This document shows, piece after piece, positions 47,568-55,859 of a stretch of DNA of 64,000 bases. Each line of letters begins with the position of its first letter. The first letter of the stretch is position 1. This stretch comes from Myxococcus dinghuensis. GTDB lineage: Bacteria > Myxococcota > Myxococcia > Myxococcales > Myxococcaceae. Location: the NCBI RefSeq assembly GCF_024198235.1, contig NZ_JAKCFB010000009.1, positions 186,001 through 250,000 of the forward strand. The letters are read 5' to 3'. The translations under genes were made by a program, and so were the position numbers. The notes under the pieces are model-generated. The model saw only the letters and a list, made by a program, of their open reading frames with translations, was not told the DNA's origin and did not search any database.

Positions 47568-48098
47568 TCAGGTCAACCGGGCGGTGAGCTGGGCCAGCTT
47601 CACGGCCACGGAGGCCGGACTGCCCAGGTTCACCCGCTCGAAGTAGTTGTAGGACAGCTCCAGCGACTCAGTGAGGATGCCGTTCTCCTGCGAGCGCATG
47701 GGCGACACCTCCCAGCGCAAGGGCCACGCGTTGACGAAGCCCCAGGCGACGAGCGGCAACCCCTCCTCGTTGAGCAGCAACACGAGGATGTTCTGCGGCA
47801 ACAACGGCAGCGAGAGCCCCGAGCCCACGCTCTGGCCGAACCACTCCGCCAGGAACGAGTCCCGCGTCACCACGCCCCGCTTGAGCACCAGGTTGGAGTA
47901 CTTGGCGGGCTTGGGCAGCTTGTGGGTGAAGCGGTTCTCTCCCCCCTCGGCGACGTCCTCCGTCTCCCAGTGCGCCTCGATGCCGGAGACCTCCTGGAAG
48001 GAGGCGTCCAGGTCGCTCGCCGCCGCCAGCAGGGTGGCGGAGCCGAGCAGGGACACGCTGAAGTAGAACGCCGGAGGTGGATAGTACGGTTCGGACAT
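47568..48098 (-). CDS. eCIS tube-initiator protein (Afp5-like, gp19 family)
   Basis: The 176-residue protein has the phage tube fold: YFSVSLLG, SFQEVSGIEAHWETEDVAEGG, LPKPAKYSNLVLKRGVV, and the closing ILTESLELSYNYFERV. Compared with the main tube protein it has a longer C-terminus, as in Afp5, which forms the tube layer next to the hub. It is 24 bp after the main tube gene. Confidence 0.9.
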   Translation of the reverse strand: MSEPYYPPPAFYFSVSLLGSATLLAAASDLDASFQEVSGIEAHWETEDVAEGGENRFTHKLPKPAKYSNLVLKRGVVTRDSFLAEWFGQSVGSGLSLPLLPQNILVLLLNEEGLPLVAWGFVNAWPLRWEVSPMRSQENGILTESLELSYNYFERVNLGSPASVAVKLAQLTARLT

Positions 48099-48122
48099 GG
48101 CGCGGGCTCGGGGCTCGGGGGG

Positions 48123-48575
48123 CTACGGCGCGGCGACGACCAGCGTCTCGAAGGCGACCTCGAGCGTCTCCACCGCGACCTCGTTGCCCTCGGACTTCAG
48201 GTCCGTGCCGGACAGCTTCGTGGGCCACGCGTTGTTCAGCGTCCACGTCATCTTCGGCGCGCCCTGCTCATCCAGCAGACTGATGATGACCGTCCGCCGG
48301 TTGATGGTGTTCATCTTGATTTCGTTGTACCAATCCCAGAAGCGCGCATCGTTGACGAAGATGCCCTTGCGCAGCCGCACGTTGCCCACCTTCCCCAGGC
48401 CGGGCATCTTGATGGGATAGAAGCTGGGGCTGTTTCCGTGGCGGTACTCGATGACCTGCGTCTCGGTCTCGAGTCCGTCGACCTCCTGGAAGCTGACGGA
48501 CGTGTCGTCCCCCAACTGGACGGAGAAATAGAATTTCGGCAACGGCCAGATGTCGTTCTGGACTTCTCCTGGCAT
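48123..48575 (-). CDS. eCIS main inner-tube protein (Afp1-like, gp19 family)
   Basis: The 150-residue protein has FYFSVQLGDDTSVSFQEVDGLETE, the YPIKMPGLGKVGNVRLRKGIF strand pair and VAVETLEVAFETLVV at the end, all typical of Hcp/gp19-like tube proteins. It should stack as hexamers to form the tube through which cargo passes. Its length is normal. It lies 59 bp after the sheath gene. Confidence 0.93.
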   Translation of the reverse strand: MPGEVQNDIWPLPKFYFSVQLGDDTSVSFQEVDGLETETQVIEYRHGNSPSFYPIKMPGLGKVGNVRLRKGIFVNDARFWDWYNEIKMNTINRRTVIISLLDEQGAPKMTWTLNNAWPTKLSGTDLKSEGNEVAVETLEVAFETLVVAAP

Positions 48576-48634
48576 GACGGTGTCTCTCTTTCAGGGTTGG
48601 ATGTGTGGGATTGAAGGGGATGGGAGCGGGCGGG

Positions 48635-50185
48635 CTACGCGCTGGCGCCTTCCATCTTCTGCTTGAAGGTCAGCTCGATGAATTCTGCCGGGCGGATCAT
48701 CTGCAGGGTGACCTGCACGACCATGTAGCCCTCCAGCACGTCCTGGGCCGTCATGGTGCTGCCCAGGCCGCACTCCACGCTGAACGCGTCCGACGCGGTG
48801 GCGCCCAGCAGGCCGCCCTGCGACCACAGCCCCTGCAGGAAGCTGGACACCATGGAGACCACCGACGCCCAGGTGTTGCCGTCGTTGGCGGCGAACACGA
48901 AGCGGTCCAGCGCGCTCTTGATGGACTGCTCCGCGTAGACGAGCGTGCGGCGCACCTGGATGTAGCGCCAGTCGTTGCTGTTGCCGTCGAGCGTGCGCGC
49001 GCCCCACACCACGGTGCCCCGGCCCACGAACTCGCGCAGGGCGTTGATGGCCTTGCCGTCCACCGGGACGTTGAGGTTCTCCTGCTGCTCGTTGTTGAGC
49101 TTGAAGGTGGTGCTGGTGACGCCGGCGAGGCTGACGTTGGCCGGCGCGTTCCACACGCCCCGGTTGGCGTCGTTCCACGTATAGACGCCGGCCAACGCGC
49201 CCGTGGCGGGCAGCACGTCGTCCTTGCGGGAGATGATGCGCAGCATGTCCGCCAACAGCGGCAGCGCGGCGGTCAGGTTCTGGTTGAGCGCCTGGATCTC
49301 CGCCGGGTCGGTGAGCGTGCCGATCTTGGCGATGTCCGCGTCCACCGCCGTCTTGCGCGCGGAGTTGTTGGCGTAGAGGTTGGCGCTCTCCAGCTTGAGG
49401 ATGTCCTGGAGCTGCTGGTCCGTCTTGATGTTGGTGTAGTCGAAGTCGCCCGCCTCCTGCACGTTGGTGTGCAGGAAGGGGAAGTAGGCCATGCCGTAGT
49501 TGAGGAACTTGCTGCCCACCAGCCCGCGGAACTCCGACTCCACCGTCTCCAGCGTGGTCTGGGTGACGGTGGCGCCGCCGTACACGTCGAGCAGCGCGAC
49601 GCGGTCCTGGAGCTTGCCGCACTGGTTGAGCATGGCGGTGGCGACGGTGCCGTAGTCCGCGGACGTGGCCAGGTTCACCGCGTCCGGCACGACGAGCATG
49701 GTGGGCCCCACCTGCTCGGCGATGATGTTCAGGCCGTCCACCAGCTTGGGGGCCTCCAGCGGGTCGCTGTAGCCACCCACGGAGACGACGTACGCGGTGC
49801 CGCCGCCGTTGGCATAGAACAGGCGCAGGCTGTTGAAGAGGATGTACTTGGTGCCCGCCGTGGGGACCAGGTCGTAGTACTTCCAGGTGGAGGTCGCCGC
49901 GTCGAGCACCTTGAAGTCGTAGCCACCGGACTTCTGCTTCGTGGTGTCCGTGACCTCGGTGAGGTTGAACGTGGGGTCCGGCGCGCCACCGAAGATCTGC
50001 TCGTAGTCCGCCAGCGAGCCGATGCGCACCGGCGTGTTGGGGATGGGCTTGCCGCTGAGCGTGGCCGTCTGGGTGTAGCCGATGAAGGCGGGCACGGCCG
50101 TCTGGATTCCGACGACCGAGGGTGGGAAGGCGTCCAACTCCGTGACGTAGACGCCGGGGGTCTTTCGAGCGGCTTTGATGGGCAT
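48635..50185 (-). CDS. eCIS contractile sheath protein (Afp2/3-like), single copy
   Basis: The 516-residue protein starts KAARKTPGVYVTELDAFPPSVVGIQTAVPAFIGYT, the conserved sheath N-terminus. Further signatures are LVVPDAVNL, FRGLVGSKFLNYGMAYFPFL, WRYIQVRRTLVYAEQSI and the C-terminal TAQDVLEGYMVVQVTLQMIRPAEFIELTFKQKME. The ATG at 50185 has GGAAGAGAG upstream. Afp has three sheath paralogues; only this one is present, as in simpler eCIS. Confidence 0.95.
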   Translation of the reverse strand: MPIKAARKTPGVYVTELDAFPPSVVGIQTAVPAFIGYTQTATLSGKPIPNTPVRIGSLADYEQIFGGAPDPTFNLTEVTDTTKQKSGGYDFKVLDAATSTWKYYDLVPTAGTKYILFNSLRLFYANGGGTAYVVSVGGYSDPLEAPKLVDGLNIIAEQVGPTMLVVPDAVNLATSADYGTVATAMLNQCGKLQDRVALLDVYGGATVTQTTLETVESEFRGLVGSKFLNYGMAYFPFLHTNVQEAGDFDYTNIKTDQQLQDILKLESANLYANNSARKTAVDADIAKIGTLTDPAEIQALNQNLTAALPLLADMLRIISRKDDVLPATGALAGVYTWNDANRGVWNAPANVSLAGVTSTTFKLNNEQQENLNVPVDGKAINALREFVGRGTVVWGARTLDGNSNDWRYIQVRRTLVYAEQSIKSALDRFVFAANDGNTWASVVSMVSSFLQGLWSQGGLLGATASDAFSVECGLGSTMTAQDVLEGYMVVQVTLQMIRPAEFIELTFKQKMEGASA

Positions 50186-50217
50186 CGGGCTTCTCTCTTC
50201 CGGGTGGGCTGCGGGGT

Positions 50218-51675
50218 TCAGAGGTTGAGGTAGATGTCCGAGTAGTCGTGTCGCTCGGACGCTTTCGGGGACGGGGGGTGGCCCGTGGGGCGCGTGTCGA
50301 TGGCGCGCCCGGGGGGCGAGCCCTCGCGCGGGAGCACCAGCGCGGGGCTGGCCACGGGGACGCGGGCCATGAGCGTGCGCTCCGGGCTCCCGACGCGTTG
50401 GGCGCCGCGCAGCTCGAAGCGGAACGTGGAGACCTCCTCCAGCGGGAGCTCCGCGTCGGCGATGAAGCGGTAGGCCGCGCCCGCGCCGGCCACGTGCGCC
50501 GGAGAGGGACCGGAGAAGGTGACGCCTCCGGACGTCGCGGTGTCCACGAGGTCGAGCGCCTCGTAGCGGACGCCCGGTGGTGGGATGGCGTAGTAGATCC
50601 AGCGCGTCTGGCGCCGCTCGAAGCGCAGCTCGAGCTCGAGCGGGACGATGCGCGCCAGGTCCACGCCCTGCTCCAGGTCGCACACGGGATACAGCCCGGA
50701 GGCGGACGCCTCCGGCTTGTCCAGCAGCAGGTTCACGAAGCACAGCGGCGTCGGATAGGGCTGGGTGTAGACGACGGTGTCCGTGTGCAGCGTGCGGCCG
50801 GCCCGGTCCTCCTGGCGGATGACGTAGCGCCCCTCGGGCAGCGAGACGAGGTCCAGGTAGGCCACCCGGCCCAGCCGCTGCTCGAGGTCCGGGGGCCGTG
50901 CGTGCGCGCGGCGCGCCTGGACCTGCTCGCAGGTGACGAGATAGGGCGCCTGCTTCCGCAGGAGTCCGACGGGGATGCTGCAGGGCTTGCAGAGCACCGG
51001 GGCGCCGGCCAGGTTGTCGACGACGACGCGGTCGACGTCCTCGCTGACGAGCACGACCTGGAGCTGGGCCTGCACCACGCGCAGGCCGCTGGCGGCCGTC
51101 ACGTGCGAGCCGGGGTTGAGCAGCGCGGGGGGCGTGAGGGCGCCCTCGCAGTGCAGCCCCTGGTCCGACGACTCCGGCGGCGCGTCCAGGAAGTGCGCCT
51201 GGGTGTTGTCGAAGTAGAGGTTGGTCTGGAGCGGCTGGAAGTCGCTGGGCAGGTCGGTGAGGTTGACGAAGTAGGGCGTTTCGGCGACGAGCACGAACGA
51301 CAGCCAGGACCACTCCCCCTCGCGATGCCGGCGCGCGAGCGCGGAGAGCAGCTGGTCCCGGCGGTTGAAGTCGTACAGGACGGAGAAGCGCCCCTCCTCC
51401 TGGAGGAAGAGCAGGCCCTGGTCCCGCATCCAGCCCCGCGTGGCGGCGGTGGGGGCCCCCACCAGCGCCCGGCAGCGTCCCTCGGAGGCGTTGAAGTACG
51501 TGTGGCGCAGGTCCACCGTCATCAACCGCTCGTAGGCGTAGCGCCGGGGACGGGTCTCCGCCTCGCGCGCCTCCGTGACGGGCTCGGGGGGCGTCACGGG
51601 GCGAGGCAGGTCCTCGCGCCGCAACTGCGAGGGGCCGTGGAGCAGGTGCTGGTGGGCGCGGTGCGGCAGCTTCAT
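50218..51675 (-). CDS. eCIS-linked protein of unknown function (485 aa)
   Basis: The gene overlaps the Afp16-like gene by 4 bp and ends 32 bp before the sheath gene, so it is part of the operon. Residues ~50-140 hold TVDLRHTYFNASEGRCRALV, WMRDQGLLFLQEEGRFSVLYD and WLSFVLVAETPYFVNLTDLP. The middle (~150-390) is beta-rich with Cys in LCKPCSIPVG. The tail after ~450 is Pro/Arg-rich and ends DYSDIYLNL. There is no signal peptide and no similarity that I can name to Afp1-18. It could be a cap-associated factor, an adaptor or a cargo protein. The existence of the gene is secure from its overlap; the role is open. Confidence 0.8.
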   Translation of the reverse strand: MKLPHRAHQHLLHGPSQLRREDLPRPVTPPEPVTEAREAETRPRRYAYERLMTVDLRHTYFNASEGRCRALVGAPTAATRGWMRDQGLLFLQEEGRFSVLYDFNRRDQLLSALARRHREGEWSWLSFVLVAETPYFVNLTDLPSDFQPLQTNLYFDNTQAHFLDAPPESSDQGLHCEGALTPPALLNPGSHVTAASGLRVVQAQLQVVLVSEDVDRVVVDNLAGAPVLCKPCSIPVGLLRKQAPYLVTCEQVQARRAHARPPDLEQRLGRVAYLDLVSLPEGRYVIRQEDRAGRTLHTDTVVYTQPYPTPLCFVNLLLDKPEASASGLYPVCDLEQGVDLARIVPLELELRFERRQTRWIYYAIPPPGVRYEALDLVDTATSGGVTFSGPSPAHVAGAGAAYRFIADAELPLEEVSTFRFELRGAQRVGSPERTLMARVPVASPALVLPREGSPPGRAIDTRPTGHPPSPKASERHDYSDIYLNL

Positions 51676-52289
51676 GGCCGCTGCTCCTGGGGCTCGCCGG
51701 GCGTCTCCACGCCCTTGGCGGCCGGGACCTGCGCCTGCTGCGCCGGGCCGCGATAGGGAATCATCCGGACCTTGTAGAGAACGGACGGCAGGTACTTCAC
51801 GCCGGCCAGGCCCATCAGGTGGTTGAGGCCGAGCAGGTCGAGGTTGGTGAACTCGAACGTGAGCTTGTCGATGTCGGCGTGCAGGCCCGGCAGGGTCTGC
51901 TGCGTGAACCACGGCGTCTGCTGGAAGTAGCTGATGACGAGGGAGATGGTCTCCAGCGCCACCGGGTACGCCTGGTCCGTGAAGTTGGCGTAGAACAGGA
52001 CGTAGAGGTCGATGTACAGCGGCGGGGCGACGATGCCGTACGTGTCCTGCGACACGGGGACGTTGCGGTTGTAGGTGCTGATGATGGTCTCGTGCTGCAG
52101 GTTGGCCAGGAACATCACCACCGCGTTGCTCGCCGTCGCCGCGGCGTTGCCCTGGTTGTCCTCGAGGTTGGACAGCACGACCCACGGCTCGTTGCGTGGC
52201 GCCGGCTCCGCGTTGCGGATGAACTCATCCAGACGTTGACGGATGAGCTCGAGGGTGGACCCAAGCTTTCCCAAGGCAAAGCCTCTCAT
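51672..52289 (-). CDS. eCIS cap/terminator protein (Afp16-like, DUF4255)
   Basis: The 205-residue protein has DUF4255 features: LELIRQRLDEFIR at the start, VVLSNLEDNQGNAAATASNAVVMFL, then PLYIDLYVLFYANFTDQAYPVALETISLVISYFQQTP, and a LGAKYLPS-like LAGVKYLPSVLYKVRMI. DUF4255 proteins terminate tube and sheath growth in eCIS. The last ~25 residues are Gln/Pro-rich. It is the first gene of the operon; in Afp the homologue is near the end. Its Shine-Dalgarno is weak. Confidence 0.9.
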   Translation of the reverse strand: MRGFALGKLGSTLELIRQRLDEFIRNAEPAPRNEPWVVLSNLEDNQGNAAATASNAVVMFLANLQHETIISTYNRNVPVSQDTYGIVAPPLYIDLYVLFYANFTDQAYPVALETISLVISYFQQTPWFTQQTLPGLHADIDKLTFEFTNLDLLGLNHLMGLAGVKYLPSVLYKVRMIPYRGPAQQAQVPAAKGVETPGEPQEQRP

Positions 52290-52434
52290 GCGCGTCCCGC
52301 GGACGCGTGACTCGTTCTTCGTGGGGTGAGACCCGGAGGGCCGCCGGGAGTATTCGCGAGCGAGAATCCCGAGGATCCTTCGCCCCTGCCGCAGTCAATC
52401 CCTGACGAGTCGTGTATCTCGCGGGATGATCAAA

Positions 52435-52462
52435 ACAGTAACAGGGACTCGCGGTGTGTCAA
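52435..52462 (-). promoter_or_regulatory. Candidate promoter of the eCIS operon
   Basis: On the minus strand a perfect TTGACA (52457-52462) is followed after 16 bp by TACTGT (52435-52440), in the only AT-rich patch of the region, about 145 bp upstream of the Afp16-like start. The -10 match is modest. Confidence 0.35.
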
Positions 52463-52770
52463 CCGGGGTGGGTTTGTATGACTTGCCGGGGAGGGTGTCT
52501 GTTGAAACTTTCGACGTCTGTCTTTGCCTCGGGCCCGGGGATACTGAGGGGAGGGGCCCGCGGTCGGAGCGGCGTCGGACGCGGCGGGTCCTCTCCCTTG
52601 ACGGGCGCGGGCCGCCGCGAACGGGCGCGCCCGGGAGGACCCGCCAGGTCCGGACGGAGGTCACGCGTGGAGGCGGGCCCCGGAGGTCGGGTGGACGGCG
52701 GAGGTGGGTACGCGAGGCGCCGACACCGCGCGGGCCGGATTCTCGGCCTCGGGCGCGATTTCCAGGCGCT

Positions 52771-52805
52771 GGAACGAAAGAAGCCGCCGAGTGACTCGGC
52801 GGCTT
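52771..52805 (-). terminator. Intrinsic terminator of the sigma-factor gene
   Basis: A perfect 11-bp stem AAGCCGCCGAG/CTCGGCGGCTT (52781-52791, 52795-52805) with a 3-nt loop is followed on the minus strand by CTTTCGTTCC. It begins 29 bp after the sigma-factor stop codon. It should separate the sigma gene from the eCIS operon. Confidence 0.85.
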
Positions 52806-52833
52806 CGGGGGCTGCGGGGAGGTGACTGCCGGC

Positions 52834-53718
52834 TCAGGCGAGCGCGGCGGCGTCCAGGCCCGCGTCGGACATCAGGAGCGTCAGCTCCGCCTTGAGCTTG
52901 TCCTTGGCGCGGATCTCCAACTGGCGGGCGCGCTCGCGGGAGAAGCCGAAGTGGTCGCCCAGCTCGCTGAGCGTCATCTCCGAATCACCCATCACCCGGT
53001 GCTCGATGATGAAGCGCTCGCGCGGGTCCAGCCGGCGCAGGGCCTTCTGCACCAGGTCGCGGGTGAGGCCCGCCTGCTGCCGGTCCGCGACCTCGTCCTC
53101 GTGGGAGGCGGAGGAGGACTCGACGAAGTCCAGGTGGGTGGCGTCGCCGTCCTCGCCCACGGGGGCGTCGAGCGACAGGTCGCGGCCGCCCATGCGCTGC
53201 TCCATCTCGCGCACCTCGGAGGCCTTCACGTTCAGCTTCCGGGCGATCTCCTCCGCGTTGACGATGCTCGCGTCACCGGCGCCCATGCGCTCCAATTCGC
53301 GGCGCGTCCGGGCCAGGCTGAAGAAGAGGCGGCGCTGCGCCTGCGTCGTGCCCAGCTTCACCAGGCTCCAGTTGCGCAGGATGCAGTTCTGGATGTACGC
53401 GCGGATCCACCAGACCGCGTAGGAGATGAGCCGGATGCCCTTGTCCGGGTCGAACTTCTGCACCGCCTTCATCAGGCCGATGTTCGCCTCCTGGATGAGG
53501 TCGGACATCTTCAGGCCGTAGGAGCGGTACTCGTAGGCCACCTTCACCACGAAGCGCAGGTTGGACGTCACCAACTGGTGGCCCGCCATCAGGTCGCCCT
53601 TGCGGAAGCGCCGCGACAGCTCCTGCTCCTCCGGCTGCGTCAGCAGCGGGTACTGGTTGATCTCCGAGAGGTACGTGGAGAGGGAGTCCGGGGAAGAGGT
53701 GTGGGAGGAGTCCTGCAT
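52834..53718 (-). CDS. RpoH-family (sigma-32-like) alternative sigma factor
   Basis: The 294-residue protein has region 1.2 [23 protein letters not shown], region 2 [20 protein letters not shown] and [38 protein letters not shown], and the RpoH-box-like [16 protein letters not shown] that separates RpoH-type factors from RpoD. Region 4 has [37 protein letters not shown]. xanthus has several developmental sigma factors of this type (SigB, SigC). The ATG at 53718 matches the family start; 40 extra codons upstream look unreal. Its own terminator lies downstream, so it is not co-transcribed with the eCIS genes. Confidence 0.9.
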   Translation of the reverse strand: MQDSSHTSSPDSLSTYLSEINQYPLLTQPEEQELSRRFRKGDLMAGHQLVTSNLRFVVKVAYEYRSYGLKMSDLIQEANIGLMKAVQKFDPDKGIRLISYAVWWIRAYIQNCILRNWSLVKLGTTQAQRRLFFSLARTRRELERMGAGDASIVNAEEIARKLNVKASEVREMEQRMGGRDLSLDAPVGEDGDATHLDFVESSSASHEDEVADRQQAGLTRDLVQKALRRLDPRERFIIEHRVMGDSEMTLSELGDHFGFSRERARQLEIRAKDKLKAELTLLMSDAGLDAAALA

Positions 53719-54044
53719 GGCGTCTCTCGGGGAAGGGGGACGTTGAGCGCCGCGTCGTCGCGGCACGGGCAGGCTCCTTCGCAATGCGCATGCCATGGAC
53801 CCTCGAATGCGTTCCCAAGTGAATACGCGCATTTGCATCAGCGGGAGGGGGTGCTTATGGGTGCAGCCCTTTCCTTTTTACAGGGGGGCCTCCGAAGACT
53901 CTTCCGGATGTCGGCCCGCGAACGCGCCGGGGCCGCCCGGGCGCGGGCCGCCGGACGAGCCCCTGGCTGTGTGCCCACCTCCTCCGCTCGCCCGCATCGT
54001 CCCCACCTTGGTGGACCTGCACCTCGGGGCCAGGGAGACGAATC
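53719..54044. other. 326-bp divergent intergenic region (sigma factor / DUF1360 gene)
   Basis: No gene is supported. On the minus strand CTTGGG (53814-53819) and CCATGG (53793-53798) separated by 15 bp weakly resemble a heat-shock promoter for the sigma gene. A T-rich patch TTTCCTTTTT occurs near 53869-53880. Confidence 0.35.
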
Positions 54045-54500
54045 ATGGTGGACGTGTTCCGACTCCTCGCGGTGTCGGCGGTGGTGATGGGGGCGTCGCA
54101 GACGATTGCTCGCGAGCGCATCTTCGCCCCCTTCCGCGAGCGGCTGGGTGGGCGGGACACGTGGTGGGGCTACCTGGTGTCGTGCCCCTACTGCGTCTCC
54201 CACTACGTGGCCTTCCTGCTGGTGCCGTTGACGGGGACGTACGGCGTCGACGTGGTGGTGGGCGGCTGGCCCGGGCTCGTGCTGCGCTGGTTCCTGTCGT
54301 CGCTGCTGGTCACCGTCGTCGCGGCCTTCTTCCGCGTCCTCTTCTGGTTCGTGGACGAGAGCCAGGGGCTGGTGCGGCGGCGGCAGAAGACGGAGGACGA
54401 GGAGACCGCGACGCGGCGGCTCGTGCGGCGGCGGGTGGAGCGCAAGGTCGCCGCCGAGGACGGGGGGCCGTTGCCGCCCCCGCCGCCCTCGCCCCATTGA
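54045..54500 (+). CDS. DUF1360 membrane protein
   Basis: The 151-residue protein carries the DUF1360 hallmark WWGYLVSCPYCVSHYVAFLL. Three hydrophobic segments are seen at about 5-20, 53-75 and 82-105 (LVTVVAAFFRVLFWFVDES). The C-terminal ~45 residues are charged (RRRQKTEDEETATRRLVRRR) and end in a proline run, so they are likely cytoplasmic. In Bacillus a DUF1360 member is a spore protein, but the molecular role is unknown. It is divergent from the sigma factor. Confidence 0.8.
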   Translation: MVDVFRLLAVSAVVMGASQTIARERIFAPFRERLGGRDTWWGYLVSCPYCVSHYVAFLLVPLTGTYGVDVVVGGWPGLVLRWFLSSLLVTVVAAFFRVLFWFVDESQGLVRRRQKTEDEETATRRLVRRRVERKVAAEDGGPLPPPPPSPH

Positions 54501-54636
54501 GGCGGCGCGAGGGGCCCGCTTCTCCTGTCATTCCAGGCGGTTCCGCCCCCTCCCCGGGAGGCGCCGCCACCGAGGGTGAAAGGAAACGCGTACATCGGCT
54601 CACCCGGGACGCAACTTCGGCCCGTCTGGTGAGAAA

Positions 54637-55629
54637 ATGGAGTCAAACGCCCAGCACCCCCATGGGCGGGAGCCCTTCCGCATGAGCACCATCGACCGTA
54701 GCCGCAACGCTGTTGCCCCCACCACGACGCGCGCCGCCTCGACTGCCTCGCTGAAGAACCCGGTGAGCGGGGTGGTGGACGCGGTGAAGAACGGGGTGTC
54801 CGAGGGCGCCCGCCTCCTGGAGATGGGCAAGGACATCTTCCAGTCCACCCACGTGGCGGAGCTCAAGAAGCTCTTCGGCGGCGACACGAAGCCGGACCGG
54901 GTGAACGACGGCAAGTTCGTGGGCGCCAAGGGGCAGACCTTCCCGCCCGGCACCGCGCTGAAGGACATCCCGGGCGTCACGCCCGCCAACAACCCCAACC
55001 CGTCGAAGACCGTCCTCTACGTCAACGGCATCCTCACGCCGCTGGCCACGCAGCAGCACGAGATGCAGGCGGTGGCGGACAAGTCCGGCGCGCGCGTGGT
55101 GGGCATCCACAACGCGACGCAGGGCGCGGTGGCGGACCTGGCCCAGTGCCTGACGGACAAGCTGGACAAGGGCAAGAACCCCGCGGTGGACACGCTGGCG
55201 GACACCGTCTACGGCGAGCTGAAGGCGGGCCGCGAGGTGCACCTGATGGGCTACAGCCAGGGTGGCCTCATCACCGCCCGCGCGCTGTTCGACGTGCAGC
55301 GCCGCCTGCGCGTGGAGGACGGCATGTCCTCCGCGCAGGTGGAGAAGCTGATGGGCAAGCTGAGCGTGGAGACGTTCGGCGCGGCGTCCACGCGCTACCC
55401 GGACGGCCCCAAGTACGTGCACTACGTCAACAACGCGGACGTCGTCCCCACGCTGACGGGCCTGGGCGGCAGCTTCGACCCGCTCGCCTTCGCGAAGGAC
55501 GCGGGCAAGGGCGCGGTGGTGCACCGCTTCACCGACGGCGGGCTCAACCCCGTCGCCAACCACATGCTGGACTCGCTGTACCTGAAGCACCGCGTGTCCT
55601 TCGAGGACGCCCGCGCCGGCAAGTTCTAG
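54637..55629 (+). CDS. Cytosolic alpha/beta hydrolase (lipase-like)
   Basis: The 330-residue protein has a Ser/Thr/Ala-rich N-terminal ~120 residues (RSRNAVAPTTTRAASTASLK; EGARLLEMGKDIFQST) without signal peptide. A hydrolase core follows: KTVLYVNGILTPLATQQHEM, the nucleophile elbow MGYSQGG (Ser ~207), a candidate acid in VNNADVVP (~267) and a candidate His in PVANHM (~308). Start 54637 follows a GGTGAG site; ATG 54682 is an alternative giving 315 residues. The substrate is unknown. The disordered N-terminus with no Sec signal would be compatible with export by another machine, but no evidence ties it to the eCIS. Confidence 0.75.
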   Translation: MESNAQHPHGREPFRMSTIDRSRNAVAPTTTRAASTASLKNPVSGVVDAVKNGVSEGARLLEMGKDIFQSTHVAELKKLFGGDTKPDRVNDGKFVGAKGQTFPPGTALKDIPGVTPANNPNPSKTVLYVNGILTPLATQQHEMQAVADKSGARVVGIHNATQGAVADLAQCLTDKLDKGKNPAVDTLADTVYGELKAGREVHLMGYSQGGLITARALFDVQRRLRVEDGMSSAQVEKLMGKLSVETFGAASTRYPDGPKYVHYVNNADVVPTLTGLGGSFDPLAFAKDAGKGAVVHRFTDGGLNPVANHMLDSLYLKHRVSFEDARAGKF

Positions 55630-55665
55630 CGCGGGGTCCGTCGTCGCCCCTGTGGCCGCGCGTGT

Positions 55666-55845
55666 TCAGCGGCCCGGGGGCTTCAGGTCCGCGGGGAGCC
55701 CTCCCGTCCTGGGCGGGCGCTCCAGCGCGCCCGGTCGTTCCAGCGAGGTGGGGGTGCCCGCGTCCTGGGGGGCCACCTTGGGTGCGTCGTCCGAGCAGGC
55801 ACACAGCGACAGCGCCCCTGCGAGCGCGATGACGTAGCGGAGCAT
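55666..55845 (-). CDS. Tiny lipoprotein downstream of ycnI-like gene
   Basis: The 59-residue protein MLRYVIALAGALSLCACSDD has a lipobox (LCAC) with Cys17 as acceptor, then an Asp/Pro-rich mature part (PQDAGTPTSLERPGALERPP). A GAGGGAA ribosome site precedes the ATG, and the gene starts 14 bp after the YcnI-like stop, so the two are co-transcribed. It may serve as a periplasmic accessory to the copper-binding protein; that role is inference. Confidence 0.7.
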   Translation of the reverse strand: MLRYVIALAGALSLCACSDDAPKVAPQDAGTPTSLERPGALERPPRTGGLPADLKPPGR

Positions 55846-55859
55846 GGTTCCCTCGGGGC

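Larger units (their letters stand above)
52290..52833 (-). other. 544-bp gene-free region between sigma factor and eCIS operon
   Basis: No gene was found. It holds the sigma-factor terminator (52771-52805), ~300 bp of GC-rich sequence with no recognised motif, and a more AT-rich part (52380-52520) with the candidate eCIS promoter. Confidence 0.6.

Noticed and set aside
30458..52289. Type VI secretion system or prophage
   Set aside because: VgrG, PAAR and gp25 are shared parts, but there is no TssJLM membrane complex and no ClpV. gp19-type tubes, DUF4255, LysM and the AAA+ ATPase fit eCIS. No capsid, terminase or integrase is present.
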